The position numbers were made by a program, and so were the translations under genes. Positions 26,676 through 36,403 of a stretch of DNA of 64,000 nucleotides are shown here, piece by piece. This DNA is from Oribacterium sp. C9 (lineage in GTDB: Bacteria > Bacillota > Clostridia > Lachnospirales > Lachnospiraceae). The stretch spans positions 38,658-102,657 of the forward strand of contig NZ_MUHW01000015.1 of the NCBI RefSeq assembly GCF_002007235.1, in the 5' to 3' direction. Position 1 is the stretch's first letter; each line of letters starts with the position of its first letter. Below the pieces are notes generated by a model. That model searched no databases. It was given only the letters and a program-made list of their open reading frames with translations, and was not told the DNA's origin.

Positions 26676-27626
26676 TCAGGCGTTGGCTGTATTATCAGGC
26701 TGCTCTGCAGGCTTTTCTGCAGTAGCTGGAGCCGAAGCCTTGGTTTCTACAGCAGCTGCAGCCTTATCGGCTGTGGCAGGTGCTGCCGCAGCAGCCGGTG
26801 CCTTTGGAGCTGCCGGCTTAACCGGACGCTTACCTGTGATTGCACCTACAGGGCACTTCTGTGCACAGATGCCGCAATCCTTACACTTGTCATTCATAAC
26901 TGCAAGACCGTCGATAACGTGAATTGCATCGAATGGACAGTTCTTTTCACACATTCCGCAGGCGATACATCCTACTGCACAGGCATCCTTGACGGTCTTG
27001 CCCTTCAGATGATTCTGACATGCAACTATGTGCTTCTTCTTATAAGGAACGAAATCAATGATATGCTTTGGACAAGCCTTTACGCAGGCGCCACAAGCTA
27101 CACACTTCTCCTTATCTACCTTTGCTACTCCGTTTACGATGTGAATAGCATCGAACTTACAAGCCTTTACACAGGTGCCGTATCCACAGCAGCTGTATGG
27201 GCACTCTTTTTCAGAGCCGTTAGGTACTACAGAAAGATCTGAACAATCTGCGATACCTGTATAGTGGAAGGCCTGCTTAGCCTTTGTACAGTCACCCTGA
27301 CATCTTACGAAAGCAACCTTCTTATCAGCTGTTTCGCCTGAAGCGTCAGTACCCATGATGGCAGCGATCTTCTCTGCTACAGGAGCACCTCCTACAGGAC
27401 ACTGATTAACAGGAGCGGCACCGCTTGCGATAGCCTTGGCACAACCGTCACAGCCCGGGAAACCGCAGGCACCGCAGTTATTACCTGGAAGCGCAGCTCT
27501 TACCTTTGCTTCTGTCTCATCAACTTCTACCTTGAACTTCTCGGAAGCAACTCCGAGGAACATTCCAAGGATCAAACCAGTCGCACCGACAAGTCCGGCA
27601 GCGACAATAATAAATGTAACTATCAT
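26676..27626 (-). CDS. rnfB: Rnf complex subunit RnfB (ferredoxin-type electron entry)
   Basis: RnfB receives electrons from reduced ferredoxin. The 316-residue protein has an N-terminal membrane anchor (about 5-25), a 4Fe-4S domain with CGACGFPGCDGC, and four further CxxCxxC(x)3C clusters starting near CGYGTCVKAC, CVACGACVKAC, CIACGMCEKNC and CKDCGICAQKC. A Pro/Ala-rich C-terminal tail of about 50 residues follows. It closes the rnfCDGEAB operon. Confidence 0.95.
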   Translation of the reverse strand: MIVTFIIVAAGLVGATGLILGMFLGVASEKFKVEVDETEAKVRAALPGNNCGACGFPGCDGCAKAIASGAAPVNQCPVGGAPVAEKIAAIMGTDASGETADKKVAFVRCQGDCTKAKQAFHYTGIADCSDLSVVPNGSEKECPYSCCGYGTCVKACKFDAIHIVNGVAKVDKEKCVACGACVKACPKHIIDFVPYKKKHIVACQNHLKGKTVKDACAVGCIACGMCEKNCPFDAIHVIDGLAVMNDKCKDCGICAQKCPVGAITGKRPVKPAAPKAPAAAAAPATADKAAAAVETKASAPATAEKPAEQPDNTANA

Positions 27627-27638
27627 GTCGTTACCTCC

Positions 27639-28259
27639 TTAAACCAGACCGGCAAATCCGAAGAATGCGATTGCCATAAGTCCTGCTGTAAGAAGTACTA
27701 TCGGGGATCCCTGGAAAGACTTAGGGATGCTGTCATTGCCCTCGATAACGTTCTCACGGATAAATGCCATCAGGATAAGTGCAAGTGCAAATCCGATGGA
27801 GATACCAAGACCATAAACAAGACACTCTGCGAAATTGTATCCATAAGTTACGTTATTCAGTGCTACACCGAGAACGGCACAGTTTGTTGTGATAAGAGGA
27901 AGGAAAACACCGAGGGCGTCATAAAGACCCTTCATGTTCTTCTTCATGAACATCTCAACCAGCTGAACCAGTGCGGCGATTACGAGAATGAAAACGATGG
28001 TGGTGAGATACTCAAGACCATCCTTCAGACCGAGTGCCTTGCACAGAGGTGATGATGCAGCCATGAATGCCACGTAGATAGCGTGGGAAACTAAGGATGC
28101 AAGTACGATTACGAAGATAACGGCTGCGCCCATACCCTTTGAAGAATCTACTTTCTTGGATACACCGAGGAAAGCACAGATTCCGAGGAACTGGGCAAGT
28201 ACTACGTTTGATACCAGTGAATATTTAATTGCAATTAACAGTAAATCGATCATTCTCAT
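27639..28259 (-). CDS. rnfA: Rnf complex subunit RnfA
   Basis: The 206-residue integral membrane protein has six helices. Its two conserved Cys (in FLGICAFLG and TTNCAVLG) help bind the membrane-embedded FeS centre shared with RnfE. It overlaps rnfE by four bases. RnfA and RnfE form the electron-conducting core tied to ion transport. Confidence 0.95.
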   Translation of the reverse strand: MRMIDLLLIAIKYSLVSNVVLAQFLGICAFLGVSKKVDSSKGMGAAVIFVIVLASLVSHAIYVAFMAASSPLCKALGLKDGLEYLTTIVFILVIAALVQLVEMFMKKNMKGLYDALGVFLPLITTNCAVLGVALNNVTYGYNFAECLVYGLGISIGFALALILMAFIRENVIEGNDSIPKSFQGSPIVLLTAGLMAIAFFGFAGLV

Positions 28260-28954
28260 GCCTCCTTCTTCTCTTCAGAAGCTGGAGCTTCTTCTGTCTT
28301 GTTGAATGCGCCGAGTACATCACCTGATGTAACGAACTCAGGAACTTCCTCTCCGTTGTTTGTTGCGGATGGAAGTCTCAGCTTGTTCTGAAGCGCTGAA
28401 AGGAACGCAAGAACGATGAAAGCACCTGGAGCAAGGGCGAAGATACCGATGCTGAAATCAGAAGGGATAAGCTGGAATCCAAATACAGAACCCTTTCCGA
28501 TGAGCTCACGTACTGCGCCGAGTACTGTCAGTGAGAATGTGAATCCGATACCCATACCGAGACCGTCACAGAAGGAAACGATAGGAGCATTGAAAAGCGC
28601 ATATGCCTCTGCTCTTCCAAGGATGATACAGTTAACAACGATCAGAGGGATATAGATACCCAGTGACTCGTATACAGCAGGTGTATATGCCTGCATGAGA
28701 AGCTGTACGATGGTAACGAGAGATGCTATAACTACGATCTCGCCCGGGAGACGTACTCTGTTAGGAATAACGTTTCTTAATGCGGAGATCACCATGTTTG
28801 AAAACATAAGTACGGCGGTAGTGGAAAGACCCATACCGATGGCATTGAAGGCACTTGTTGTTGTAGCAAGTGTCGGACACATACCAAGCATAAGAATGAA
28901 GGTAGGATTTTCCTTGATGATGCCGTTATAAATTCTTTCAAGATACTTATTCAT
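28256..28954 (-). CDS. rnfE: Rnf complex subunit RnfE
   Basis: The 232-residue paralogue of RnfA has six helices in inverted topology. The Cys of MLGMCPTLA and VVNCIILGRAEA are the FeS ligands. A hydrophilic C-terminal tail of about 35 residues ends in a Glu/Lys cluster. Confidence 0.95.
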   Translation of the reverse strand: MNKYLERIYNGIIKENPTFILMLGMCPTLATTTSAFNAIGMGLSTTAVLMFSNMVISALRNVIPNRVRLPGEIVVIASLVTIVQLLMQAYTPAVYESLGIYIPLIVVNCIILGRAEAYALFNAPIVSFCDGLGMGIGFTFSLTVLGAVRELIGKGSVFGFQLIPSDFSIGIFALAPGAFIVLAFLSALQNKLRLPSATNNGEEVPEFVTSGDVLGAFNKTEEAPASEEKKEA

Positions 28955-28969
28955 TTATCACGACCTCCT

Positions 28970-29578
28970 TCACTTTACGATATAGTTCTGTACAAACTCA
29001 GTTGCTGCATTTGTTGAGTTAACAACTGCAGTTGAAGTCATGGTAGCGCCGGAGATAGCGTCGATCTCGTTCTCTCCTGCTCCGCCGCCCTTCTTTACGC
29101 TGAGCTTTGTGCCCTTGCCTGCAAACTGCTCATAGAATGCCGGCTCAAGAGCTCTCTGACCGAGACCTGCTGTCTCAGGAAGTGTCTCAGGGAAGGAAAT
29201 ACCTGTTACCTTAAGGTCTGAATCTACACCGATTACAACTACAACGTTTCCGCCGTAACCTGCAGCCTGAGCCTTAACGATATATCCGATCTCAGCGCCT
29301 GTTGCGTCCTTTGCTGCTACTACAGATATAAGCTCTGCGCCGCCATTGTCGGCTGAAACAGTTCCGTCGCTCTTTGCAGTCTCGAGAGCATCATAGTAAG
29401 TTTCGTCATCATACTCTTCTGCTGCCATAACCTGCTGGTAGGAAGCGATAGTGGAAGCATTGTTTATAGCTTCGATCTGATCCTTGGTCATGCCGTATAC
29501 CGCACCGAGGAGAAGTCCTGATACAAGTGTGATGGCTGTGAGGATGAGGGCATCTCTTACGAATGAATCTTTTTTCAT
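28970..29578 (-). CDS. rnfG: Rnf complex subunit RnfG (covalent FMN)
   Basis: The 202-residue protein has an N-terminal membrane helix and an external FMN-binding domain. The ApbE target motif is seen as SGATMTS near residue 180, where FMN is joined to the Thr. It overlaps rnfD by four bases (ATGA). Confidence 0.95.
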   Translation of the reverse strand: MKKDSFVRDALILTAITLVSGLLLGAVYGMTKDQIEAINNASTIASYQQVMAAEEYDDETYYDALETAKSDGTVSADNGGAELISVVAAKDATGAEIGYIVKAQAAGYGGNVVVVIGVDSDLKVTGISFPETLPETAGLGQRALEPAFYEQFAGKGTKLSVKKGGGAGENEIDAISGATMTSTAVVNSTNAATEFVQNYIVK

Positions 29579-30525
29579 TTCTTCTCGCCCTCCCTTCCGA
29601 ATGCTACAGGTATAGTCTTTAAGTTAATGATAGGAACGATGATGTTGGTAAGGATGATCGCATAGGAAACACCTTCTGCTGAACCACCGAAAAGTCTGAA
29701 AAGACCTGTCATGATACCAAGGATCACACCATAAACTATCTGTCCGTTTGGAGTGATAGGTGATGTTACATAATCAGTTGCCATGAAGAAGGCACCGAAA
29801 ATGAGTCCGCCGCCCAGGATCTCGCTTAAGAGATAGGTCATGTCGAATCCGTGTCCACCGAAAAGCAGTGTGAATACTGCTACTGTTCCGATATAAATAA
29901 GAGGAATCTTTGGAGAGATAACCTTCTTGATGATGAGGTAAGCTGCACCGAAAAGTAAGCAGAGCTTTGAAACCTCACCGATAGTTCCCGGTATACGTCC
30001 GAGGAACATGTCGCAAATGTTTATCTTCGCCATGTCTCCGCCTGCCTTGAGGTAAGCAAGAGGTGTAGCGCCTGAAAGTGCATCTGCGCCGATAGTTGTC
30101 CAACCGGTCATTTTGCCTGCAAAAGAGATAAGGAGGAAACATCTTGCACCGAGTGCAGGGTTCATCCAGTTCTTTCCGAGTCCGCCGTAAAGCATCTTGA
30201 TAGCGATGATGGCAAATACTGCACCAACGCAAGGAATCCATACAGGGATATCAGGCGGGCAGTTAAGTGCGAGGATAAGACCTGTTACTGCTGCTGACCA
30301 GTCGCCTATGGTGATAGGCATCTTCATGAACTTCTCATATAAGAACTCGGATAACACAGCAACTGCTACGGTAAACAATACAACAAGTGCAGGATTGAGA
30401 CCCCACTGGATGATACCGTAGAGTGTTGTAGGAATCATGGCGATAACGACATCACGCATGATCTCCGCTGTATTCACTTCATCACGAATGTGAGGATTTG
30501 AGGAAAGATTTAACATCTTTTTCAT
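29575..30525 (-). CDS. rnfD: Rnf complex subunit RnfD (covalent FMN)
   Basis: The 316-residue membrane protein has about nine helices. The FMN attachment motif SGATPLAY lies near residue 155, in the external loop. It overlaps rnfC by four bases. RnfD passes electrons across the membrane together with RnfG. Confidence 0.95.
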   Translation of the reverse strand: MKKMLNLSSNPHIRDEVNTAEIMRDVVIAMIPTTLYGIIQWGLNPALVVLFTVAVAVLSEFLYEKFMKMPITIGDWSAAVTGLILALNCPPDIPVWIPCVGAVFAIIAIKMLYGGLGKNWMNPALGARCFLLISFAGKMTGWTTIGADALSGATPLAYLKAGGDMAKINICDMFLGRIPGTIGEVSKLCLLFGAAYLIIKKVISPKIPLIYIGTVAVFTLLFGGHGFDMTYLLSEILGGGLIFGAFFMATDYVTSPITPNGQIVYGVILGIMTGLFRLFGGSAEGVSYAIILTNIIVPIINLKTIPVAFGREGEKK

Positions 30526-31913
30526 TTCTTCACCTCCTCAGTAGTATTTGTCTCTGCTGCCTTTGCTTCTTCTTCAGCCTTTGCCTTTGCGGCAGCAGCC
30601 TTACGCTCCGCATTCACACGGCGCTTCATCTCCTTGAAAGCCTGTGTAAGAGGTCTCTTTGCCGGGCATACATAAGCACAGCATCCACACTCTATACACT
30701 CCATTCCGTAAAGAGATGCGAACTTCTCTGTATTCTTGCTGAGAGAAGCTTTCATAAGCATGGTAGGAATGAGGTTCTCCGGACATGCTTCTACGCAACG
30801 ACCGCAGTTGATACATGCAGTTGTTGGCTCTGCGGAAACCTGATCGTGAAGCAGTGCAATGATTGAAGATGAATTCTTTGCAACAGGAACATCAAGCTTG
30901 AAAAGAGGTATACCCATCATAGGTCCGCCGCAGATGATCTTTTCAGGGTCATCCTTGAAGCCGCCTGCCTGATCGATGATCTCCTGATAGCTCATACCGA
31001 GAGGTACCTTGAAGTTTGCAGGTTTCACAACAGCGTCACCTGTAACAGTGAGGATCTTGCGAACCAGAGGCTTAGACTCGCATACAGCCTCGTAGATCGC
31101 TACCATGGTGTCAGCATTGTCAACGATGCAGCCTGCATCGGCAGGAAGCATGGAAGAATTGATCTTGCGTCCGGTTGTGGCGAAAATGAGCTGACGCTCT
31201 CCACCCTGTGGATACTTTGTCTGAAGAGAAACAACTTCGATATTTGACTCGCCTGCAGCCTTCTCAGTAAGAAGCTTGATGGCATCAGGCTTGTTGTCCT
31301 CTATGCAGATCATGCCCTTTGCATTAGGGAAAAGAGAAAGCACGACTTTAAGACCTCCGATGATTTTCTCCGGGGTCTCCATCATGTCTCTGTAATCAGA
31401 TGTAAGAAATGGCTCACACTCAGCGCCGTTCACGAGGAAATACTCGATCTTTGAAGCGTCCTTAGGCATGAGCTTTACGTGTGTCGGGAATCCGGCACCT
31501 CCGAGACCAACTATACCTGCATCCTTAACGATGTTAACGATCTCTTCGCTGCTGAGCTTGGTATAGTCTCTGGCCTGACCAAAGCCTTCGATCGTTTCGT
31601 ACTGCTGGTCGTTTTCAACAACGATTGCGTCTACCATGGCTCCACCGGCAGAAAGACGCTTCTCGATAGCCTTAACGGTACCGGAAACGGAACATACTAC
31701 CGTACTGGAAATGAATCCTGCTGCCTCAGCCAGCTTCTGACCAACCAGAACACGGTCTCCCTTAGCCACTAAAGGCTTCGCAGGAGCGCCGATATGCTGA
31801 GAAAGCGGATATACCATGAGTCCCTGCGGCTTAAGCTCTACTATAGCCTGATCCTTTGCAAGATCCTTGCCGTCATAGGGATGAACGCCACCCTTAAAAG
31901 TGGTAACACCCAT
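30522..31913 (-). CDS. rnfC: Rnf complex subunit RnfC (NADH site)
   Basis: RnfC carries the NAD(H) and FMN site where electrons leave to NAD+. The 463-residue protein has a glycine-rich nucleotide region (VGLGGAGFPTH, about 130-140) and two 4Fe-4S motifs near the C terminus (CINCGRCVEAC and CIECGCCAYVC). A short Lys/Ala/Glu tail follows. It is the first gene of the operon and has a strong promoter at 31953-31981. Confidence 0.95.
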   Translation of the reverse strand: MGVTTFKGGVHPYDGKDLAKDQAIVELKPQGLMVYPLSQHIGAPAKPLVAKGDRVLVGQKLAEAAGFISSTVVCSVSGTVKAIEKRLSAGGAMVDAIVVENDQQYETIEGFGQARDYTKLSSEEIVNIVKDAGIVGLGGAGFPTHVKLMPKDASKIEYFLVNGAECEPFLTSDYRDMMETPEKIIGGLKVVLSLFPNAKGMICIEDNKPDAIKLLTEKAAGESNIEVVSLQTKYPQGGERQLIFATTGRKINSSMLPADAGCIVDNADTMVAIYEAVCESKPLVRKILTVTGDAVVKPANFKVPLGMSYQEIIDQAGGFKDDPEKIICGGPMMGIPLFKLDVPVAKNSSSIIALLHDQVSAEPTTACINCGRCVEACPENLIPTMLMKASLSKNTEKFASLYGMECIECGCCAYVCPAKRPLTQAFKEMKRRVNAERKAAAAKAKAEEEAKAAETNTTEEVKK

Positions 31914-32355
31914 GTTTATATACCTCCCAAAATAATTTCATAGACTGTTAGTATTATAACGAAACTTGCTAATCATAACAATAAAAAACGCAAATGTGTA
32001 TTGTATTTAGTTCATATTTTATACAAAAAATTTGTTAATTTATTGTCGCTTTATACAAAAAAACAAGGCGTATTGCTTGAAATCTTCTGATTTGGGATAT
32101 TGTATACAACAAATGCCGCGTGATTCGAAGCCGAAAGATTAAAAGACCGATGTTTCTTTGTAAAATTAATAAATATGCATTGTCCGTACATTAATACCTC
32201 GGTAGAAAGGAAAATGATTATTACATAAATATTCGGAATATACAGTATTATTTCCCGACGTAAATGAGTGACGGGTATATATTGGGATGTGAGTGTAAAA
32301 AGTTGATATCGAACCGCTATGCACTTTCGCTTATATTATATTGATATTTTGACAA
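31914..32355. other. Intergenic region upstream of rnfC
   Basis: This stretch holds the rnfC promoter (31953-31981), two copies of TTTTTTGTATAAA on the minus strand (about 32016-32028 and 32051-32062) and a perfect TTGTATACAA palindrome (32100-32109). No gene is supported. Confidence 0.5.
31953..31981 (-). promoter_or_regulatory. Sigma-A promoter of the rnf operon
   Basis: TTGTTA and TATAAT with a 17-base spacer, about 40 bases upstream of rnfC. Confidence 0.65.
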
Positions 32356-32388
32356 TAAAAAGGAGAACATGGCATCGCCATGCTCTCC
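32356..32388 (-). terminator. Terminator of glmS (probably bidirectional)
   Basis: GGAGAACATGGC/GCCATGCTCTCC stem with a 3-base loop; T-rich tracts flank it on both strands. Confidence 0.85.
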
Positions 32389-32484
32389 CGTTTTTTTGTA
32401 AATAATGTAAATATCAAGAACCGGTATGGTATCGTCCGGTACTCTTCTCTTTCGAAGTGAGCCCCAAACGATCATAAAAACAAA

Positions 32485-34323
32485 TCACTCTACTGTGACT
32501 GACTTTGCAAGGTTTCTAGGCTTATCAACATCGAGACCCTTGGCTACACTCACATAGTATGCAAGAAGCTGTAAAGGTACTACTGCAAGTGAAGTTGAGA
32601 AGTAAGGATTTGTTGTAGGAACATAGACGGTGAAGTCCGCTGTGTCCTCGATGTTGTAGTTTCCGTAGGTTGTGAGTCCCATGAGGTATCCGCCTCTGGA
32701 TTTTACCTCTACCATGTTTGAAACTGTCTTCTCAAAAAGCTCAGGCTGAGTAAGTATTCCCACGATAAGTACACCCTTGTCGATGAGGGAAATGGTTCCG
32801 TGCTTCAGCTCTCCTGCCGCATAGGCCTCTGAGTGGATGTAGCTTATCTCCTTAAGCTTCAGTGAGCCCTCAAGACCGATGGCGTAATCAATTCCTCTTC
32901 CTATAAAGAATACGTCCTGAGTGTTTGCCTGTTTTGATGCGAACCACTGGATACGCTCCTTATCCTTCAGAGTTTCTTCGATCTTCTCCGGAAGTGCCTG
33001 AAGATCATTGATGAGCTCGTTGTAGGTAGTCTCATCGATCTCGCCTCTCACCTTTGCGAACTCCATGGCAAGGGCATATCCTGCGATGAGCTGTGTTGAG
33101 TAAGCCTTGGTTGTAGCAACCGCGATCTCAGGACCTGCTAAGGTATAGAAAACATTATCGGCTTCACGAGCGATTGACGAACCGATGACATTAACGATAC
33201 CCAGAGTCTTAAGGCCTCTCTCCTTTGCCTCGCGGAGAGCTGCAAGTGAATCAGCAGTCTCACCGGACTGGCTAATGATGATAACGAGACCCTTTGGATC
33301 AAGGATAGGATTACGGTAACGGAACTCTGATGCCAGCTCTACGCGAACCGGAATTCTGGCAAGACCCTCAAGCACATACTGGCAGACAACGCCAACGTGG
33401 TAAGCTGAACCGCAGGCCACGATATAGATCTGGCTAATGTCTCTGATCTCTGCTTCACTGAGACCCACACTGCTGAGATCGAGCTTTCCATCCTTGAGAA
33501 CTGAATTGATGGTATCGCGGACTGCCTTAGGCTGCTCGTGGATCTCCTTCATCATGAAGTGCTCATAGCCGCCCTTCTCTGCTGCCTGAGCATCCATCTT
33601 GATTTCAACAAGCTCCTTTGTCACAGGCTCCTGATCAAGTGAGAAGAACTCGGCATTGCCCTCTGTAAGCTTTGCGATCTCCTGATTGTCGATGTAGTAA
33701 ACGTTCTTGCAGTACTTGAGGATGGCAGGAACGTCGGATGCGATGTATGTACAGCCGTCCTGAACACCGATGATCATTGGCGCGTCCTTACGTGCAACGT
33801 AGATCTCTCCCGGACAGTCTGTGAACATGAACTCAAGTGCGTATGAACCGCGAATTCGGACCATGGCACGGGAAATGGCATCGATAGGTCCCTGACCGTA
33901 CTTCTGGTAATAGTAATCAACAAGGTTTACAGCTACCTCTGTGTCTGTCTCTGAATAGAACTGATAGCCATTTTTAAGGAGCTTATCTTTGATCTCCTGG
34001 AAGTTCTCGATGATACCGTTGTGAACTGCAACCACCTGATGATGGAAGCTCATGTGAGGGTGAGCATTGGTCTCGCTTGGCTCACCGTGGGTTGCCCATC
34101 TGGTGTGACCGATACCGCAATCGCCCTTAAGAGCCTTTCCGTCATCTGTCTTCTCTGAAAGGTTCTTGAGGCGTCCCTTTGCCTTAACTACTTTTATTTC
34201 TGATTTTTCGTTTCTGACGGCGATACCTGCTGAGTCATATCCTCTGTACTCCAGCTTGCTGAGTCCGTCCAAAAGGATAGGTGCCGCCTGTTTATTTCCT
34301 ACAAAACCTACAATTCCACACAT
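32485..34323 (-). CDS. glmS: Glutamine-fructose-6-phosphate transaminase (isomerizing), GlmS
   Basis: GlmS makes glucosamine-6-phosphate, the entry compound for peptidoglycan amino sugars. The 612-residue enzyme starts with MCGIVGFVG, so the catalytic N-terminal Cys follows the removed Met. The glutaminase domain covers about 1-225 and two SIS sugar-isomerase domains follow (with SQSGETADS near 350). Expression is controlled by a glmS ribozyme in the leader. Confidence 0.97.
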   Translation of the reverse strand: MCGIVGFVGNKQAAPILLDGLSKLEYRGYDSAGIAVRNEKSEIKVVKAKGRLKNLSEKTDDGKALKGDCGIGHTRWATHGEPSETNAHPHMSFHHQVVAVHNGIIENFQEIKDKLLKNGYQFYSETDTEVAVNLVDYYYQKYGQGPIDAISRAMVRIRGSYALEFMFTDCPGEIYVARKDAPMIIGVQDGCTYIASDVPAILKYCKNVYYIDNQEIAKLTEGNAEFFSLDQEPVTKELVEIKMDAQAAEKGGYEHFMMKEIHEQPKAVRDTINSVLKDGKLDLSSVGLSEAEIRDISQIYIVACGSAYHVGVVCQYVLEGLARIPVRVELASEFRYRNPILDPKGLVIIISQSGETADSLAALREAKERGLKTLGIVNVIGSSIAREADNVFYTLAGPEIAVATTKAYSTQLIAGYALAMEFAKVRGEIDETTYNELINDLQALPEKIEETLKDKERIQWFASKQANTQDVFFIGRGIDYAIGLEGSLKLKEISYIHSEAYAAGELKHGTISLIDKGVLIVGILTQPELFEKTVSNMVEVKSRGGYLMGLTTYGNYNIEDTADFTVYVPTTNPYFSTSLAVVPLQLLAYYVSVAKGLDVDKPRNLAKSVTVE

Positions 34324-34561
34324 AATAAAAAATCTCCTCTCTCATTGAACAAAGATGATATGTGAAGAGGATGCTAAAAAAATCAGCAACATATCAAAAC
34401 TGATATAGCAAATCTTTCCCGGACATTATATGCCTGAATCCTGAAAGGAACCTGCAAAACAGAGGATTCCAAAAACAGGTCAGGTTTGAATGCAACAAAA
34501 GAAAGAGGCTACTACACCGTCTCTTCTACACATATATCAAAATGTCAGTGAGTGAGAAAAT
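34324..34561 (-). other. Distal glmS 5' leader
   Basis: This is untranslated RNA between the ribozyme core and the glmS start. It holds probable P3-P4 sequence of the ribozyme and a weak AAGAG/CTCTT hairpin near 34505-34535, then a GAGAGGAG ribosome site. Confidence 0.55.
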
Positions 34562-34685
34562 TTCTGTTACGGTTTTGATTCCGCTTTTTCTTTTTTCTCT
34601 TTCGATTCACAATTCCGTGACAGCATCCGCCGAGTCTTTCGATAACTGTCATCCTCGTCGACCAATTACGGTCCTGGCGCTAACG
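34562..34685 (-). ncRNA. glmS ribozyme/riboswitch (core)
   Basis: The minus strand shows the conserved core in order: cleavage site before GCGCCAGGACCG (cut between 34681 and 34680), GACGAGG, the TTATCGA segment and TCGGCGGATG, with the complementary GATGACAG/CTGTCAC helix. These are the diagnostic elements of the glmS ribozyme, which cuts its own mRNA when glucosamine-6-phosphate binds. The 3' limit (P3-P4 region) is uncertain and may extend to about 34500. Confidence 0.95.
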
Positions 34686-34727
34686 AGAGATTATTTCCTC
34701 CATATATTAAGTCTCTTGTTTGGTCGT

Positions 34728-34756
34728 ACTATAACATAAAATGCATGATACGGCAA
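34728..34756 (-). promoter_or_regulatory. Sigma-A promoter of glmS
   Basis: TTGCCG and TATAGT with a 17-base spacer, placed so transcription starts about 40 bases before the ribozyme cleavage site. Confidence 0.65.
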
Positions 34757-34849
34757 GTCGAGGGGAAGCTGCGGTGCGTTGGCGGGCATGGAGCCTGAGT
34801 TATGTAAAAAGCCGGATTCGAAGATGGCGCACATCCTTTAGAAAACAGG

Positions 34850-34894
34850 TGTGCAAATATTGCACATTAAAAGACGATGAATGTGCAAAAACAG
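34850..34894. promoter_or_regulatory. Candidate operator upstream of aspartokinase
   Basis: A perfect 7-3-7 dyad TGTGCAA-ATA-TTGCACA (34850-34866) is followed about 16 bases later by a third TGTGCAA half-site. Position, 150 bases upstream of the aspartokinase start, suggests a regulator site; the regulator is unknown. Confidence 0.35.
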
Positions 34895-35019
34895 CATTTT
34901 GCGTTAAAATATAGATTGTGTTGTCATAGTTTATGGGATGACATGGCATATCGTATATTGTGCTTTTTAAAGGAAGCAACACTTAAAGACAGCAACACTT
35001 TACAAAATTGGGGATATTT

Positions 35020-36354
35020 ATGAGGACAGTTGTGGCAAAATTCGGCGGTACATCACTGGCTGACGCCGGCCAGTTTCAAAAGATAAAATGCATCCTGGAA
35101 AAGGATCCATCAAGAAGGTTCATCGTGGCATCTGCTCCGGGAAAGCGATTTCCGGATGATATAAAGGTGACTGATATGCTGCTCGGATGCTATCAGCATG
35201 CAAAAAACGGGGAGGATTACGAGAAGGATCTAAATGATATAAAGAACCGTTTTCAGGATATCATTGACGCCCTGAATGTTGACTTTCCTCTTTCGAATGA
35301 AATAGACATTATCAGAAAACATCTCAGTGAAGAGCCTGACAGTCAGTATATGGCAAGCCGGGGCGAATATCTTAACTCTCAGATTCTTGCCGCATACCTT
35401 GGATTCACATTTGTAGATCCCGCATGGTGTGTCTGTTTTAATGAAGACGGATCCCTTGACTCTGCCATGACAAAACGTGCCATGAGCGCTGCTCTCCGTC
35501 CGCTGAAGAATGCTGTTGTGGCAGGTTTTTACGGGGCTGATTCGGAGGGAAGGATCCATACCTTTTCAAGGGGCGGTTCCGATGTGACAGGAAGCCTTGT
35601 GGCAAGTGCGATCCAGGCAGATCTTTATGAAAACTGGACTGATGTTTCAGGACTTCTGGCTGCGGATCCGCGTATAGTTGATTCACCGAAGTCTGTTGAG
35701 TATCTGAGCTATCGTGAACTTCGTACTCTCTCCTATATGGGTGCCTCGGTCCTTCACACAGATGCGGTACTTCCGGCATCAAACCTCGGAATTCCTATAA
35801 ATATCAGAAATACAAACAGCCCTGATGATCCCGGAACCACCATCGTAAGAAAACTTCCCGAGGGAAAGATCAAGTATCCTGTTGTTGGAGTAGCCGGACG
35901 TCTCGGAATGTCTGTGATTCAGGTAGAGAAGGTCATGGTCAGTGACGGCTCAGGCTTCAGCGCCGTTATGCTGGATATCCTCAGGGAGCGGAACCTTCCA
36001 TTCGAGCAGTGTCTGACGGGTATAGACACCATCACTCTTGTCATCAGAAGCGATCTTCTGGAGACTTGCAAGGATGAACTTATGGAGGAGATCAAAACAA
36101 AACTAAGCCCTGATTATCTCGGCATCAAAGAAAACTTAAGCATGATAGCCGTTGTGGGAGAAAGAGGCACAGAGACCAGTGATGCCAATGTCAAGGTCCT
36201 CCGCGCTCTCGATGAAGCCGGTATCGAAATAAGCACCATAAATCAGGGAGCCGGAAAACTGAATCTCCTTATAGGCGTACCTGAGGAAAGATACAGAGAT
36301 GCAATTCGAGCAATATATGCCTCTATTGACAGTTCACTTAACGAAGCTCAGTAG
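35020..36354 (+). CDS. Aspartate kinase
   Basis: The enzyme phosphorylates aspartate as the first step to Lys, Thr and Met. The 444-residue product has the N-terminal kinase motif KFGGTS and two C-terminal ACT domains for feedback control (about 300-444). ATG 35020 is chosen because GGGGA lies six bases upstream; an in-frame TTG at 35008 is less likely. This is the only plus-strand protein gene in the window, and it is bracketed by the true glmS ribozyme and a decayed copy of it. Confidence 0.92.
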   Translation: MRTVVAKFGGTSLADAGQFQKIKCILEKDPSRRFIVASAPGKRFPDDIKVTDMLLGCYQHAKNGEDYEKDLNDIKNRFQDIIDALNVDFPLSNEIDIIRKHLSEEPDSQYMASRGEYLNSQILAAYLGFTFVDPAWCVCFNEDGSLDSAMTKRAMSAALRPLKNAVVAGFYGADSEGRIHTFSRGGSDVTGSLVASAIQADLYENWTDVSGLLAADPRIVDSPKSVEYLSYRELRTLSYMGASVLHTDAVLPASNLGIPINIRNTNSPDDPGTTIVRKLPEGKIKYPVVGVAGRLGMSVIQVEKVMVSDGSGFSAVMLDILRERNLPFEQCLTGIDTITLVIRSDLLETCKDELMEEIKTKLSPDYLGIKENLSMIAVVGERGTETSDANVKVLRALDEAGIEISTINQGAGKLNLLIGVPEERYRDAIRAIYASIDSSLNEAQ

Positions 36355-36403
36355 TCGTTCGGTGATCGACACTTACGTCGATCAGATTCAAGTAAAAAAT
36401 TAA

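Noticed and set aside
32300..32345. Possible repeat family with GATATCGAACCGCT-like words (also near 41170 and 44303)
   Set aside because: The shared words are short and poorly aligned; they may be decayed palindromes, but I cannot support a family.
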